Source of the DNA: a virus
IMG/VR virus record: IMGVR_UViG_3300036761_001542
Span: 1-47,530 of that record
Direction: 5' to 3' (one strand)
DNA length: 47,530 bases
The notes beneath the pieces were generated by a model, which was given only the letters and a program-made list of their open reading frames with translations, made no database searches and was not told where the DNA came from. The translations under genes and the position numbers were made by a program. Shown piece after piece: positions 1 to 9,221 of this stretch (the stretch's first letter is position 1; every line of letters starts with the position of its first letter).

Positions 1-2760
1 ATCGGAACGCTACGGCGAGCGAAGCGACTGTCAGCCGTGCAGCCGGGTACGCTGCGCTCGGGGCTCGGTTCGTCTCTGCTTCGCGCGTATCCGGAAGCTC
101 CGCATTCGATCTTCCGCTTCCTCGGTCGCACGTTCGTTGGTTCTGGGAATGGGCTCTACGAGAACGCCTCGCTGCTTACATTGCCGGCGGCACTCAACGG
201 CGACCGGCTGCAGTTCATTCGCGCGCCGCGCACCGTCGGCGTCGGCGACTTGCTTTACGTGACCGGCGGCGGCAAGCTCTTGAACGTCGACGCGAACAGC
301 AACGTGCGGCAGTGGGGAGTTGCAGCGCCGAAGGATGGAACGGTCGGAAAGAAACTAGCGTACAAGGTTCGCACGCTCGGAACCTGCCGAGCTAACGCGG
401 GAACCATTGCGCCAGGTTCCACTGGAACGATAGAACTCTTGAATTTGGTGGTTCCGGTAGATTGTACGAAGTTCGACGCCGATGGCGGCCCGTCTCTCTC
501 CGGAGACTACCTGGAACTCTATGTCATGTTCGACGCGCCGCAGAACATCACGACGTTCAACGTGCAAGTTTGGACGCAGCCGAGTCCTACTTCTCCGATC
601 GGAGTGTTCGTTCGTAGCTTGACGGTCGTCGTCGATCCGAACGTAGCACCTTCTATTCCGGCAACGATCGACGCGCGCTACATCGCCGCTGGCGCCAGCG
701 ATGCGTCAGCTCTACAGAAGTTCCTTGACAGCGGGTTCACGGTGAATGACCTGGCGAATCAAGCTACGCGGCTCCAGCGGCAGGTTGGAACTGACCGCAA
801 CGGTCAGCCCGTCTACGAATACATCGAAATACCGAAGGTCGTCGTAGGTGGACAATCCACCATCGCCGTGACGGCGAAAGTCTGGACGCAACTATTGATC
901 CCGCGGAACACTTTCATCGTCGACAACAGCGTCTCGCTGCCCCCGGTTGCTTTTCCGAATACTCCCATGTGGAGCGGCGTTCTCCAAGTCAAATGCTACG
1001 CTACGACGACGGGAGACGGAGCCTGCACGGTAACGGTCGGTCCGGCGCCTGACGCGACGATGACGTCGTACCCGCTGCGTATGGTCGGAGGATCGCCGAT
1101 CACGGGAACCGTTCAGTATTTCATCACGTTCATTGATCCGTACCGGGACAAGGCAGGACCGGACGGTCCGGCGCGACTCGACGGGCACGGGAACGAATCG
1201 AACCCTAACCCGACGTACCTCGATACGCCGCTCGGATCAAATCCTATCCCTGGACAGATGTCTGGCGCGCTGGCCGTTTCCTGCACGCCCACGGACACGA
1301 CTTTGGCGCTAGTTGACGCGAGTCTCATTCCGGACGTCGTTCCGGGAAGTCTCGTGAAAATCCAGATTGACGACGAGATCATGCTGTACAGCGAAAAGGT
1401 TGGCGACGTCCTTACGGTGCAGCGCGGCGTCGACCTGTCTCTGAGCGAAGTTCATGCGTCCGGCGCGTCGGTCCGCGTCTTCACGATCATCACGGTTCCA
1501 GCCGTAAACCGGCATCCCGTCGAACTGACCAATCTGCCGATTCCGCCAGCCGGCTACCAGCTCGGGATCTATCGGACGATGGGAAATCAAGCGACGGCAT
1601 TCCGCGCAGCAGTAGTCGACTACGGGGATGGAACTTGGCTGGACGACTTCGCGGACTTTTCCACGATCGAGAATCCGCCGCACGTCCTGTCGACGACGTT
1701 GCTGCGTTTCGACAACGTCCAGCCGTCCGACAGCTATTCGAGCGTCTCGGATTTGACCTGGAACGGGCGCATGTGGTGGTGCCGAGACATGACGACGGAC
1801 GCGGGCGGAAATCGGATATACGGACACCGCCTGTATTACTCGCCGTCGGGCCTTTATGAGAGCGTGGCGAACTTCATCGAGATCACGAACAGTGAGGATT
1901 TGGCGGAAAAGGCTGTCGTCTTTCAGGGGCAGCTATACGTCTTCACGCACATGGGAATCTTCCTCATCGCAGGAACCGACGAGCCCTTCATTCCGATGCG
2001 TGTTACGGGCTGTCCGGGAACGACCGATCGCTTTTCGGTCATTCCGACGGACGGGGGAATTTTCTACAAAGCCAAGGACGGTATTCGCTGCTTCAACGGA
2101 GCTAGCGCCCCGCTGGTCGGCTTCGCTTCCCTCGCGCCGCTGTTCCGCGGCGAAAGCGCCGAAGACCTCTCAGCGTTCTCACCGGCGCTGGTCGCCTACG
2201 GCCGCAGCGAGTTGTGGGCAGCTGCCACAAATGAGACGCTCATCTGGAGCGACGTCTATAGTTCGTGGCGGAATCTGGGCCGCGTCCTTTCTTCCGTCTA
2301 CTACGACAAGGAAACGGACGAGATGCTGGCAGCAGTCGGGCTTGCTGTCTGGAAGATGGACGAAGACAATGTCTTTCAAGATCCGGACGGTCCGATCCCA
2401 TTCGAGGTCGAGACGCTCGGCTTGTCTCCAGCGATCGACGCTCCGATGTTGCTTCAGCGAATCTACGCTGCCGCGAAGCTCAACGGTCAGTCGCTGACGC
2501 CGACTCTCATTCTCGACGGCGTTCCGGACGAAGCCGATCCGGAGTCCCTCGTTCACCTGGAAATCGCGCTGCCGGCGTTCACGGGCGGAAACCTGACGCG
2601 ATCGTTCGAGTGGTCTGTGAACAAGACGTGCCGCGTGGTCGGCATTCGCTTCGACGGCAATCTCATCCTGCCGGTGGAGATTTCCCGCGTCGAAGCCGAC
2701 ATCGACACGTCGACCATCGCTCCGTTGAATTGGAGGTTCGGAAATGTCACCGAAGGTTGA
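1..2760 (+). CDS. Tail hub / stabilisation-type structural protein (5' end outside window)
   Basis: The frame is open from the first base, so the gene begins upstream of the window or, if the genome is circular, in the open frame at the right edge. There is no ribosome binding site before the internal GTG at position 37. The visible 919 residues are rich in short Gly/Trp/Tyr beta repeats. The segment from about residue 570 to 760 has blades such as GRMWW, GHRLYYS, GQLYVFTHMGIF and GGIFYKAKDGIRCFNG, which resemble beta-propeller hub proteins of short-tailed phages (P22 gp10-like). It would join the portal/adaptor complex to the tail. It is followed by small ORFs and ejection-protein candidates, as expected for a tail module. 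The family call is by resemblance only. Confidence 0.7.
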   Translation: MGTLRRAKRLSAVQPGTLRSGLGSSLLRAYPEAPHSIFRFLGRTFVGSGNGLYENASLLTLPAALNGDRLQFIRAPRTVGVGDLLYVTGGGKLLNVDANSNVRQWGVAAPKDGTVGKKLAYKVRTLGTCRANAGTIAPGSTGTIELLNLVVPVDCTKFDADGGPSLSGDYLELYVMFDAPQNITTFNVQVWTQPSPTSPIGVFVRSLTVVVDPNVAPSIPATIDARYIAAGASDASALQKFLDSGFTVNDLANQATRLQRQVGTDRNGQPVYEYIEIPKVVVGGQSTIAVTAKVWTQLLIPRNTFIVDNSVSLPPVAFPNTPMWSGVLQVKCYATTTGDGACTVTVGPAPDATMTSYPLRMVGGSPITGTVQYFITFIDPYRDKAGPDGPARLDGHGNESNPNPTYLDTPLGSNPIPGQMSGALAVSCTPTDTTLALVDASLIPDVVPGSLVKIQIDDEIMLYSEKVGDVLTVQRGVDLSLSEVHASGASVRVFTIITVPAVNRHPVELTNLPIPPAGYQLGIYRTMGNQATAFRAAVVDYGDGTWLDDFADFSTIENPPHVLSTTLLRFDNVQPSDSYSSVSDLTWNGRMWWCRDMTTDAGGNRIYGHRLYYSPSGLYESVANFIEITNSEDLAEKAVVFQGQLYVFTHMGIFLIAGTDEPFIPMRVTGCPGTTDRFSVIPTDGGIFYKAKDGIRCFNGASAPLVGFASLAPLFRGESAEDLSAFSPALVAYGRSELWAAATNETLIWSDVYSSWRNLGRVLSSVYYDKETDEMLAAVGLAVWKMDEDNVFQDPDGPIPFEVETLGLSPAIDAPMLLQRIYAAAKLNGQSLTPTLILDGVPDEADPESLVHLEIALPAFTGGNLTRSFEWSVNKTCRVVGIRFDGNLILPVEISRVEADIDTSTIAPLNWRFGNVTEG

Positions 2761-2995
2761 AGCTGAGTTCGGCCGCACGCTCGTAGAAGACATGCGGGCG
2801 GAGCAGCGAGACTACAATACCGCGCTCGAACAATGGACGCGGCAACTACTTCAATGGAAAGGTTACACCGGCCCACCGATGCGTAAGCTCTGGTATCGAC
2901 GAGCATGTAACAGCGTGTGCTACCACCTCTACACCCTGAAATGGCGCGTCCACGACGTACTGTTTCGCGACTGTTGCACCTGTGGTCGAGGCTAA
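2744..2995 (+). CDS. Small hypothetical protein after the tail hub
   Basis: An 83-residue protein whose ATG lies 17 nt inside the end of the tail hub gene, suggesting coupled translation. It is charged and aromatic (WTRQLLQWKGY, RKLWYRRACNSVCYHLYTLKW) with a cysteine-rich end (RDCCTCGRG). Its position in the tail module suggests a structural or assembly role, but no family was recognised. Confidence 0.55.
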   Translation: MSPKVEAEFGRTLVEDMRAEQRDYNTALEQWTRQLLQWKGYTGPPMRKLWYRRACNSVCYHLYTLKWRVHDVLFRDCCTCGRG

Positions 2996-3557
2996 CGTGA
3001 ACGTCTACGTTCCCGGTGACGGCGAAGCCGAGATCCTTCTCGCTGGAGCGTACAAGCGTCTGCTGGACTCCGACGACATTCGCCTTTTGTTCGTGGAACC
3101 GCTGCCGACTCTGCGGCAATTCCTTAATCTGTTCATGCCGCCCGTTGCCCTGCTGTTCGACTTTGATGCCGAAGGCATCTGGTTCCTGGCTTGGATCGAG
3201 CCGTCGTTCAAGGGTGCCTTCTTCGCGCTATGGATTGACGCTCGCATGCGCAAGTCTAAGGCCGGCTACGAAAACATGCTCAAGGCGTACAGCGCTGGGC
3301 TCAGCCAGCGGCAGCCGCTCCTAGGAATAACCGGACGAAGGGAGTTGGTGGCGGAGCATGTGAAGTTCGGGTATACTCTATTGTGTGAGATCCCGGAGCT
3401 GTACGGACCGGGACGGAGTGGGTTTGTCGTTCAGGTTGATGCAGAGCGAATAAACGAGCGGGTCCGCCGATACCGCCGATGGAGCATGGACGATCGTGTC
3501 TTCTTTGAGCAACTTCGGATCGGGCCTCTTTCAAGGAGCACAGGCCGGACTGAGTAA
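2982..3557 (+). CDS. GNAT-like acetyltransferase-fold phage protein
   Basis: A 191-residue protein starting with GTG and overlapping the previous ORF by 14 nt. The middle has the GNAT-like pattern of hydrophobic strands (FDFDAEGIWFLAWIE, GAFFALWIDAR). The C-terminal half has a segment typical of phage GNAT-fold proteins, with LGITGRRELVAEHVKFGYT followed by an IPELYGPG turn. Such proteins lie next to ejection proteins in many short-tailed phages; whether they acetylate anything is unknown. The start is not certain because no strong Shine-Dalgarno sequence precedes the GTG. Confidence 0.6.
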   Translation: MVEANVNVYVPGDGEAEILLAGAYKRLLDSDDIRLLFVEPLPTLRQFLNLFMPPVALLFDFDAEGIWFLAWIEPSFKGAFFALWIDARMRKSKAGYENMLKAYSAGLSQRQPLLGITGRRELVAEHVKFGYTLLCEIPELYGPGRSGFVVQVDAERINERVRRYRRWSMDDRVFFEQLRIGPLSRSTGRTE

Positions 3558-3855
3558 CTGGTCCGGCGGAACCATAGGTCCTCCAGACTGGGCCAGCGGC
3601 GGCACTGTAGGACCGCCATCAGGTACGATGTCTCCGGGCTGGGGCGGCGGTAACGTGCTCGGGACGTTGATCGCGCAGCTCACGGGAGGCCGCAGTCCTC
3701 TTCTAGGAGCCGTACTTTCTAAAGGCGGCGGCAACAACTTCACGTCGACTCTCAGCAATAACATGCTCAACAGTGGGATGTCTGCCAGCGGCGGGGGCGG
3801 TAGCGGCGGCGGTGGTAAGGGCGGACTTCTAGCGACGTTGCTATCTTTGCTATGA
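3496..3855 (+). CDS. Gly/Ser-rich small virion protein candidate
   Basis: A 119-residue protein with a GTG start that overlaps the GNAT-like gene by 62 nt. It is low complexity: a Ser/Gly/Pro N-terminus (SGGTIGPPDWASGGTVGPP), a glycine run near residue 100 and a short hydrophobic tail (LLATLLSLL). Small Gly-rich proteins with a hydrophobic tail occur beside ejection proteins of short-tailed phages, so an internal virion protein is inferred. The long overlap makes the exact start doubtful. Confidence 0.5.
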   Translation: MSSLSNFGSGLFQGAQAGLSNWSGGTIGPPDWASGGTVGPPSGTMSPGWGGGNVLGTLIAQLTGGRSPLLGAVLSKGGGNNFTSTLSNNMLNSGMSASGGGGSGGGGKGGLLATLLSLL

Positions 3856-3873
3856 CGAAGGGACGAAAATACA

Positions 3874-4326
3874 ATGAGTGGCGGCGGCGGTAAATCCAGC
3901 GGCAAGACGAGCGACGTCACCGCCCTCATGCCCTACATCTCCATGTTCGAGGGAGAGACGAAGCCGGTGCGCCAGACGGCGCTCTCGCAAGCGCTGGAAG
4001 GTTTGCAGACCGGCGGAGTTGGCGCCCGCATTCCCATGATACAGAATGCCGTCGCGCAGTCACAGGGAGCGCTCGGCGCGACGCTGCAAAACATGCGGTC
4101 GGCTGGAGCTGGCGCGGGTTTGTCGAACTCGCCTTTCTTGACTGGCGAAATGGGATCGACCGCGATGGCCGGCCGGCAGCAAGTCGCAGGCATCGGTCCA
4201 GGGATGGTTTCAAGTACCGTCGGCAGCGGCATGAACGTGTTCAGTCAGATATTGAACGCGATGTCCGGCCAGAGGGTTTCGTCTGGCGCTACGAGCGCCA
4301 AGAACACGCAGACCGGGTTGTTGTAA
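3874..4326 (+). CDS. Internal virion (ejection) protein candidate
   Basis: A 150-residue Ala/Gly/Ser/Met-rich protein with long predicted helices (ALSQALEGLQTGG, AVAQSQGALGATLQNMRSAGA). This composition is typical of DNA-ejection proteins packed inside the head of short-tailed phages. It sits between the Gly-rich ORF and two larger proteins of similar composition, with only 1 nt before the next start. No enzymatic motif is visible. Confidence 0.55.
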   Translation: MSGGGGKSSGKTSDVTALMPYISMFEGETKPVRQTALSQALEGLQTGGVGARIPMIQNAVAQSQGALGATLQNMRSAGAGAGLSNSPFLTGEMGSTAMAGRQQVAGIGPGMVSSTVGSGMNVFSQILNAMSGQRVSSGATSAKNTQTGLL

Positions 4327-4327
4327 G

Positions 4328-5536
4328 ATGGCGGCCAACGATCCGAACATGCAGATGCTGATGCAAGGCCTGACGGCCGGGCGCGCTATGGAGCAGCCGG
4401 TAGCGCAGCCGCGCGGCGAAGTTCTTGGACAAATCTTGAACGCGCTCGGAGTTCCTTCCACGGCGCAGCGCACGATGGCGGGGAAGGCCGGCCTGGACGC
4501 GCTCGGCGCGTTGGAATCTTCGTACGAGGACCCGAAGCACGTCAAGCCGATCATCGACTCTTTGGAAAAGGCCGGCCTGCTGTCTCCGGAGGCAGCGGTC
4601 GGACACCGCGATCTAATTGGCGGGGATCTGTACGACACGAAGCGCACGGAGATGTTGGACACGCACAAGATTGCGGGTGGTGTGCACGCGCTGCTCAGCA
4701 CGATCTCGCCGGAATACAATGCAATCTTGGACAAGCTCAGCGCGCCGCAGACGATGACTCCGGGAGCGGCACAAGCTGCGCTTCCGACTTCGACGCCAGC
4801 GGAAGGCCAACCAGCGACCGATGTCGAGATGGCGGCCCGGTCCACGAAGCTTCCTTCCCAGATGCTCGCGATGTCCGGACGCATGCCGGAGGCGCAGCTC
4901 GCGCAGGAATACCAGTCGGCGCTCGTTCGGCACGGGGAAGCTCTGCGAGGGTTCGAGTTGGAAGCCAGTCGCCAGGGGATAGAAAAGGAGCAAGTCCAGC
5001 TCGGACGAGATCAGCTAGCACAGGCGTTCACGCTGGCGAAGCTCAATACGATATACGGGCCGAATGGCCTCGCTGCGCAGGGCGTGCCAATGGCGAACAT
5101 GGACGAACTTTTTTCCTTCGGAACCGGTAAAGTTCCCTACACAAAACTGACCCCGGACGCCAAGACTTTCGCTCCCGCGTTCGTCCGCGCGCAAGCTACG
5201 TCGATCGACTCGCAAATTCAAGACGTGAATAAAGCGCAGGCAGCATATCTCAGTAGCGGCTGGGCAAGAATTGTGGGAAGTGAAGATCCCATGAAAGACA
5301 AGACCTACCGGCTGTTGCACGAGCAGAAGACGACACTTCAGAACCATCTGAAAGAACTGCTACATCAGCTCCCGACTGAATCGGAGACGGAACCTTCGGC
5401 AAAAGCGAAGGAGAAGCCAACAGGCGGCAGCGAAAGGCCTGGAACTGTCCCGCCGCCGACCGCAGCCGAACTAGAGACACTGCGCCAGCAGGGCTACACC
5501 GATGATCAATTCCGAAAGCAAGGCTGGCTCAAGTAG
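4328..5536 (+). CDS. Internal virion / ejection-type structural protein
   Basis: A 402-residue, Ala/Gln/Leu-rich, mostly helical protein. It starts one base after the previous stop codon and overlaps the next gene by 35 nt. A coiled-coil-like stretch covers about residues 185-245 (EYQSALVRHGEALRGFELEA, QVQLGRDQLAQAF). The C-terminus is proline-rich and then ends in TAAELETLRQQGYTDDQF, a short helix-turn of the kind seen in phage linker regions. Position and composition fit an ejection protein, but no conserved family could be named. Confidence 0.6.
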   Translation: MAANDPNMQMLMQGLTAGRAMEQPVAQPRGEVLGQILNALGVPSTAQRTMAGKAGLDALGALESSYEDPKHVKPIIDSLEKAGLLSPEAAVGHRDLIGGDLYDTKRTEMLDTHKIAGGVHALLSTISPEYNAILDKLSAPQTMTPGAAQAALPTSTPAEGQPATDVEMAARSTKLPSQMLAMSGRMPEAQLAQEYQSALVRHGEALRGFELEASRQGIEKEQVQLGRDQLAQAFTLAKLNTIYGPNGLAAQGVPMANMDELFSFGTGKVPYTKLTPDAKTFAPAFVRAQATSIDSQIQDVNKAQAAYLSSGWARIVGSEDPMKDKTYRLLHEQKTTLQNHLKELLHQLPTESETEPSAKAKEKPTGGSERPGTVPPPTAAELETLRQQGYTDDQFRKQGWLK

Positions 5537-7475
5537 CGCTGCTGACGCGCTCGCGAAGCTGCGCTCCGGATCTACGCAGACCACCGATCCCGCACTAGCC
5601 CTACAACACTTGCGCGGAGCCGGACCGGCCGCAGGCGATACCGAACCTGGATTGAAGGGGCCTGGCGACTTCCTCAAGCGAGCTGCAGTCGGCGCGATGG
5701 CGACTCCAGACCTACTCGCGAGCGTCGTAAAGTTGATGATCACTCCGCCGTGGCAGACGCCGGAGCCCGTTTCTCCGTTCACGAACCTCGCTCGCATGGC
5801 TACAGGAGAGAAGCCGCCGGAGACGTTCGGCGAGAGCTTCGCCGAGAACGTCGGGGCTATGGCCGTGCCGTGGGGAGGCCCAGAAAGCTGGCTGGCACAT
5901 GGCTTCCAGACTATCATATCTGCGCTCGGGATGACGGTTGGCGAGAAAGCCGGCGAGCTGTCGAATCATCCGGCGCTCGGCGGCGCGCTCGGCGCTATCG
6001 TCGCTGGCGCAGCCATGCCGGGAAAGCTCATCGGACGCGCCGCTGTCAAAGACGTTGCGGGGGCGGAAAAGGCGGCCCGCGACCTTTCGGCCGGCGCCCC
6101 GCGGGACATAAAAGTTCCTGTCCCGCTCTCTACGAAGGTCGCGGAAGAAAACGCGCGGGCGGACTTCGCGCGTTGGCAGGACAGCTTCACGAATGCGTGG
6201 AAGGGCAGCGAGCAAGCGCCAATGCGCGTGACGGGCACGATGGAATCGGCTGAGAACGCGCTTCAGCCAAGTGATGTCATGGGCAACGCGAATACGCTGC
6301 GAATGCGCGAGGCGCAGGAATTCGGCCGGCGCTACGACGAGCTGGAAAAGCCGTATCTGGACCAACACCTTAGCGAAGACACGTACATGCACGGCGGGAC
6401 GACAGCATCCGAGATTGCGAGCAAAGCGCGGAACTTCACGACGTCACTTCCCGGACCCGTCCGAAACACGCTCCAGCGCCTCATGCAGTACGTTTCTCAG
6501 GATGAGAAGACCGGCGAGATCCGCTTCAACGAGGCTGACTTTCAACCTGCCAAGGACGCTACGACTGGTGTCACGATCCCGGCGAAGCTCACGCCGCTGG
6601 CAATCGGGGATCTGAAAGCGATGCGCGACGACGTGCGCCCGTTCCTCAATTCAGCAGTCGGGCCGACGCGCCACGCGGCGGAAGACGTCTATCACATGCT
6701 GCTCGACATGAGCGGAATGGAAGGCGTAGAGCGCGATCCGGTGTTGAACAAAGCTTACACGTTCTTCCGGAACTCACGGTGGCCGCAGCAGGTCGTGAAC
6801 GCGACGCGCGGCATGGAGTCGGCGGCGAACGCCAAGTCCATCTTCATGGACCCGGAGCGTGTCGGTAGCATGCTGGATACCGCGAAGACGGACGCGGAAA
6901 GCGACACGGTGCGGCGCGGGATCATCCAATATGCACTGACGACTCCGAAGGGAATTCGGACGATCTCCGACACGTTCACGCCGCCGGAACTGGACAAGAT
7001 CTTCGGGAACGGGGCGGGGCGTGCGGGACAAGTATTGAAAGTCAACGCCTTCACGGACGAGCTGCCGAAGCTGTTCATCCACCGGCCTGACCTGATGCAG
7101 AAGTTCGTGCAAGATTCGCGGATCAATGCCTTGCAGTCGTTCAAGTTTCTAGGGGGCAACTTGGGAAAGCGCGGGCTCGGGTTCGCTATTCCTGGAGCGA
7201 TCGGCGGGCTGCTGATGGGTGGTACGCCAGGCCACTACGCGGTAGGAATTGGCGGCCTGCTCGCGGCTAGATTCGCAACTCGTCTAGCTTCCTACGGCTT
7301 GGCTTCCGCGATGGAACGGCCAGATTACTTCGGGAAAGTCGCCCGGTCGATCGCGGCCGGAGACGCTCGCGGAGCCCTTCGTCAACTAGCGGTGACAGGG
7401 GGGCGGGCACTCGCGTTTGAGTCGATGCGGGGAGAGCGGCCTGCCGCCGGTCCGGTTCAACCAGAAGAACCGTGA
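5502..7475 (+). CDS. Large internal virion (ejection) protein
   Basis: A 657-residue protein, the last gene of the rightward arm. Its N-terminal part has Ala/Gly hydrophobic helices (GGALGAIVAGAAMPGKLIG) and its C-terminal part has a strong amphipathic or membrane-inserting stretch near residues 555-600 (GFAIPGAIGGLLMGG, VGIGGLLAARFATRLASYG). Large helical proteins with membrane-active segments at the end of the tail module are usual for genome-ejection proteins that extend the short tail through the cell envelope. No lytic transglycosylase motif was recognised. Its last 209 nt overlap an antisense ORF. Confidence 0.65.
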   Translation: MINSESKAGSSSAADALAKLRSGSTQTTDPALALQHLRGAGPAAGDTEPGLKGPGDFLKRAAVGAMATPDLLASVVKLMITPPWQTPEPVSPFTNLARMATGEKPPETFGESFAENVGAMAVPWGGPESWLAHGFQTIISALGMTVGEKAGELSNHPALGGALGAIVAGAAMPGKLIGRAAVKDVAGAEKAARDLSAGAPRDIKVPVPLSTKVAEENARADFARWQDSFTNAWKGSEQAPMRVTGTMESAENALQPSDVMGNANTLRMREAQEFGRRYDELEKPYLDQHLSEDTYMHGGTTASEIASKARNFTTSLPGPVRNTLQRLMQYVSQDEKTGEIRFNEADFQPAKDATTGVTIPAKLTPLAIGDLKAMRDDVRPFLNSAVGPTRHAAEDVYHMLLDMSGMEGVERDPVLNKAYTFFRNSRWPQQVVNATRGMESAANAKSIFMDPERVGSMLDTAKTDAESDTVRRGIIQYALTTPKGIRTISDTFTPPELDKIFGNGAGRAGQVLKVNAFTDELPKLFIHRPDLMQKFVQDSRINALQSFKFLGGNLGKRGLGFAIPGAIGGLLMGGTPGHYAVGIGGLLAARFATRLASYGLASAMERPDYFGKVARSIAAGDARGALRQLAVTGGRALAFESMRGERPAAGPVQPEEP

Positions 7476-7581
7476 CGGATAGGCGGGTTTCCTCTAGGGC
7501 CGTCCGGATCGCCGTCTCAATTTTCTCACGCTCCGTCCAGTTATAGCCAAGGACTCGCGCGGTGATGATCCACGGCTTCAT
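7267..7581 (-). CDS. Hypothetical protein at the end of the leftward operon, antisense to the ejection gene
   Basis: A 104-residue ORF starting at an ATG preceded by GGGAG with suitable spacing and overlapping the upstream stop codon (ATGA). The first 45 residues (MKPWIITARVLGYNW, TEREKIETAIRTALEE, LSVTVLLVEP) have a regular strand-helix-strand pattern. The rest lies antisense to the last 209 nt of the ejection gene and is Arg/Pro-rich, so the coding constraint there is doubtful. No family recognised. Confidence 0.45.
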   Translation of the reverse strand: MKPWIITARVLGYNWTEREKIETAIRTALEETRLSVTVLLVEPDRRQAALPASTQTRVPAPLSPLVDEGLRERLRPRSTGRLSRSNLAVPSRKPSRRKLDELRI

Positions 7582-7769
7582 GGAAAAATCTCCCAGCTCC
7601 AGAGGAAACCTAGAACCCACAACATCAGGCACGTGAACCAGTCCTGGCGTGCGGCCGCACTGCTGCCGTAGGTCCAGCCGAAGAAGATCGTCGGCGCCGC
7701 GAGGATGAGACGACGGACGCTGGTTTCTTTCCACGAACCTTCTCCAGCTTCCAGCCACGCCTGGCACAC
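7578..7769 (-). CDS. Putative small membrane protein
   Basis: This frame ends with an ATGA overlap onto the next ORF at 7,581, which supports its being translated. The last 45 residues hold two hydrophobic segments (RRLILAAPTIFFGW and WFTCLMLWVLGFLWSWEIF) separated by a short polar turn, like a small two-helix membrane protein. No ATG exists in frame; the GTG at 7,769 is the nearest conventional start (63 residues). It overlaps the 3' part of the neighbouring ORF in another frame, so either this ORF or that tail may be spurious. Confidence 0.4.
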   Translation of the reverse strand: MCQAWLEAGEGSWKETSVRRLILAAPTIFFGWTYGSSAAARQDWFTCLMLWVLGFLWSWEIFP

Positions 7770-7912
7770 ATTCGCTTTACTTTCGCCAACGTCGTTCCCG
7801 GCAGGAACACACGGCACCAGATCGGCGCAGTTCGGACGACGCGCCAGACTCGTTTCTGTCGTTCCAGTTCCAAGCCGGCGCACGCAAAGTCTGTCTCGAT
7901 GCGAATGATCAT
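7625..7912 (-). CDS. Small basic hypothetical protein
   Basis: A 95-residue ORF whose ATG overlaps the stop of the DUF3987-type ATPase gene (ATGA), which suggests translational coupling. The first 60 residues look like a compact alpha/beta protein (RVWRVVRTAPIWCRVFLPG, LAKVKRMCARRGWKLEKV). The last 35 residues are Ser/Arg-rich and overlap a hydrophobic ORF in another frame. Unknown function. Confidence 0.5.
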   Translation of the reverse strand: MIIRIETDFACAGLELERQKRVWRVVRTAPIWCRVFLPGTTLAKVKRMCARRGWKLEKVRGKKPASVVSSSRRRRSSSAGPTAAVRPHARTGSRA

Positions 7913-9105
7913 TTTCTTTTCCCATAGGAAATCTTCCTTGACGTCCAGACGTAGATCGTGGCATTCTTGCCCTGCTTTTCTAGGACCTTTCGCGCAGCCA
8001 CCAAAGTTCCTGCGCAGACCTCCGTCCGTTCCTTCGGCAGGCCTCGGTCCGCGGCGCGGCCGATTAGATCATGCGCCGTTATGCCTTCTTCGCCGCTCTG
8101 CTCGATAACTCTCGTCACGAAGCGCAGAGCGTCCGACTCCGGAGTCATGGACGCAAGAGTGATGAGGCGAGGAACGATGGAAAGAGTGCTCTCCGCGTAC
8201 TGCTGGCCTTTTGCCAGATGAGCGCGGCGGATGAACTGCGCGCGGGGATCGGTGTCCTTGGCAAAGAGCATGGCGAGCTTGATCGAAAGATCGTGCGCCC
8301 GCTTCCATGCCGGAAGCAACGCTTCGTCCTGCGGCACGTCGCGCGTCTCATACCACAACTTGTCCAAGGACCAGGCCTGCCGCGTCATCAGCATGCGGCC
8401 CTCGACCTTCGTGGCGTAGGTATGGATACGGCGCTGGAGCCAGCGGCAGAGCTGCGCGTAGCGCGGATGCGCCGTCGGTTCGTGGCAGCGGCGCGTGAAG
8501 TCATAGGCCGCTTCGATGCCGACGGCGCGGGCGAAGAAGCCGCCGGCCAGCGCTTCGCGCGATAACGAAGAGACGACCCATTCCTCTATGCTTCCCGCGA
8601 GCCAGTTCGGATACGGCACGCGGAAGACGTGGGACTTGTTCGTCCGCGTTCCTTCCCGGAACTCATAGTCTCCGCCCGTATACAGCTCCGTCATCAACTT
8701 GATCAAACGGTCCGCTTGATCTCCCATGCCAACGCTGAGCGAGAGTTCCGGCGTGATGAGGTAGAGCCGGGACGGAGTTCCAGCTTTGCGCTTCCCGGCG
8801 CGGTCACTCAGGTAGTCGACGAGATACGGACCCGTGACCTGGCCTCGGTAGTATCCTATTGCTGGGACGTCGTTGACGAGGTGCTGCACGGCATCGATCG
8901 CAACGCCCTTGCCGAGCCCACTCGGGCCGATGAGGAAGACGTAGAGGTTCGGGACGAGGCGGGCGCTGGCGAACTTCTCGTACCATGTACGGTCGCCAAG
9001 CGCTGCGGCGAGCAACGAGATTGCCGACCACTCGAAGAATTGGCGTGGGACCTCGCACTCGCCGACGTGCGCGATGAACGTCTTTATGAACGACCGTCTA
9101 ACCAT
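7909..9105 (-). CDS. DUF3987-type P-loop ATPase (replicative helicase/primase-like)
   Basis: About 398 residues from the ATG at 9,105; a GTG at 9,114 is an alternative start. The Walker A motif is GPSGLGKG, near residue 60-67, preceded by LVPNLYVFLI. The Walker B-like strand is LYLITPELS. This layout matches DUF3987 (YfjI-like) ATPases, which phages often use in place of a DnaB-type helicase or helicase-primase. The C-terminal 90 residues (VTRVIEQSGEEGITAHDLIGRAADRG) look like a winged-helix DNA-binding domain. It lies directly downstream of the DNA polymerase gene, consistent with a role in the replication fork. No separate helicase or primase gene was recognised in the window. Confidence 0.75.
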   Translation of the reverse strand: MVRRSFIKTFIAHVGECEVPRQFFEWSAISLLAAALGDRTWYEKFASARLVPNLYVFLIGPSGLGKGVAIDAVQHLVNDVPAIGYYRGQVTGPYLVDYLSDRAGKRKAGTPSRLYLITPELSLSVGMGDQADRLIKLMTELYTGGDYEFREGTRTNKSHVFRVPYPNWLAGSIEEWVVSSLSREALAGGFFARAVGIEAAYDFTRRCHEPTAHPRYAQLCRWLQRRIHTYATKVEGRMLMTRQAWSLDKLWYETRDVPQDEALLPAWKRAHDLSIKLAMLFAKDTDPRAQFIRRAHLAKGQQYAESTLSIVPRLITLASMTPESDALRFVTRVIEQSGEEGITAHDLIGRAADRGLPKERTEVCAGTLVAARKVLEKQGKNATIYVWTSRKISYGKRK

Positions 9106-9221
9106 TCCGCCCACTTACCGCAGATCCAAGCTGTAAACCACCACTTATGGGAATGATCTAGGAAGTCGGAACACGACCAACGTCCGTAAAATTTGACTGG
9201 CAAGTATGCCTCATTCCTCAT
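9084..9221 (-). CDS. 45-residue protein between polymerase and helicase genes
   Basis: Starts at an ATG overlapping the polymerase stop codon (ATGA) and ends inside the ATPase gene by about 20-30 nt. It is strikingly aromatic: six tryptophans in 45 residues (FYGRWSC, HSHKWWFTAWICGKWAEW). Coupled position suggests it is made together with the replication proteins. No family was recognised. Confidence 0.5.
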   Translation of the reverse strand: MRNEAYLPVKFYGRWSCSDFLDHSHKWWFTAWICGKWAEWLDGRS

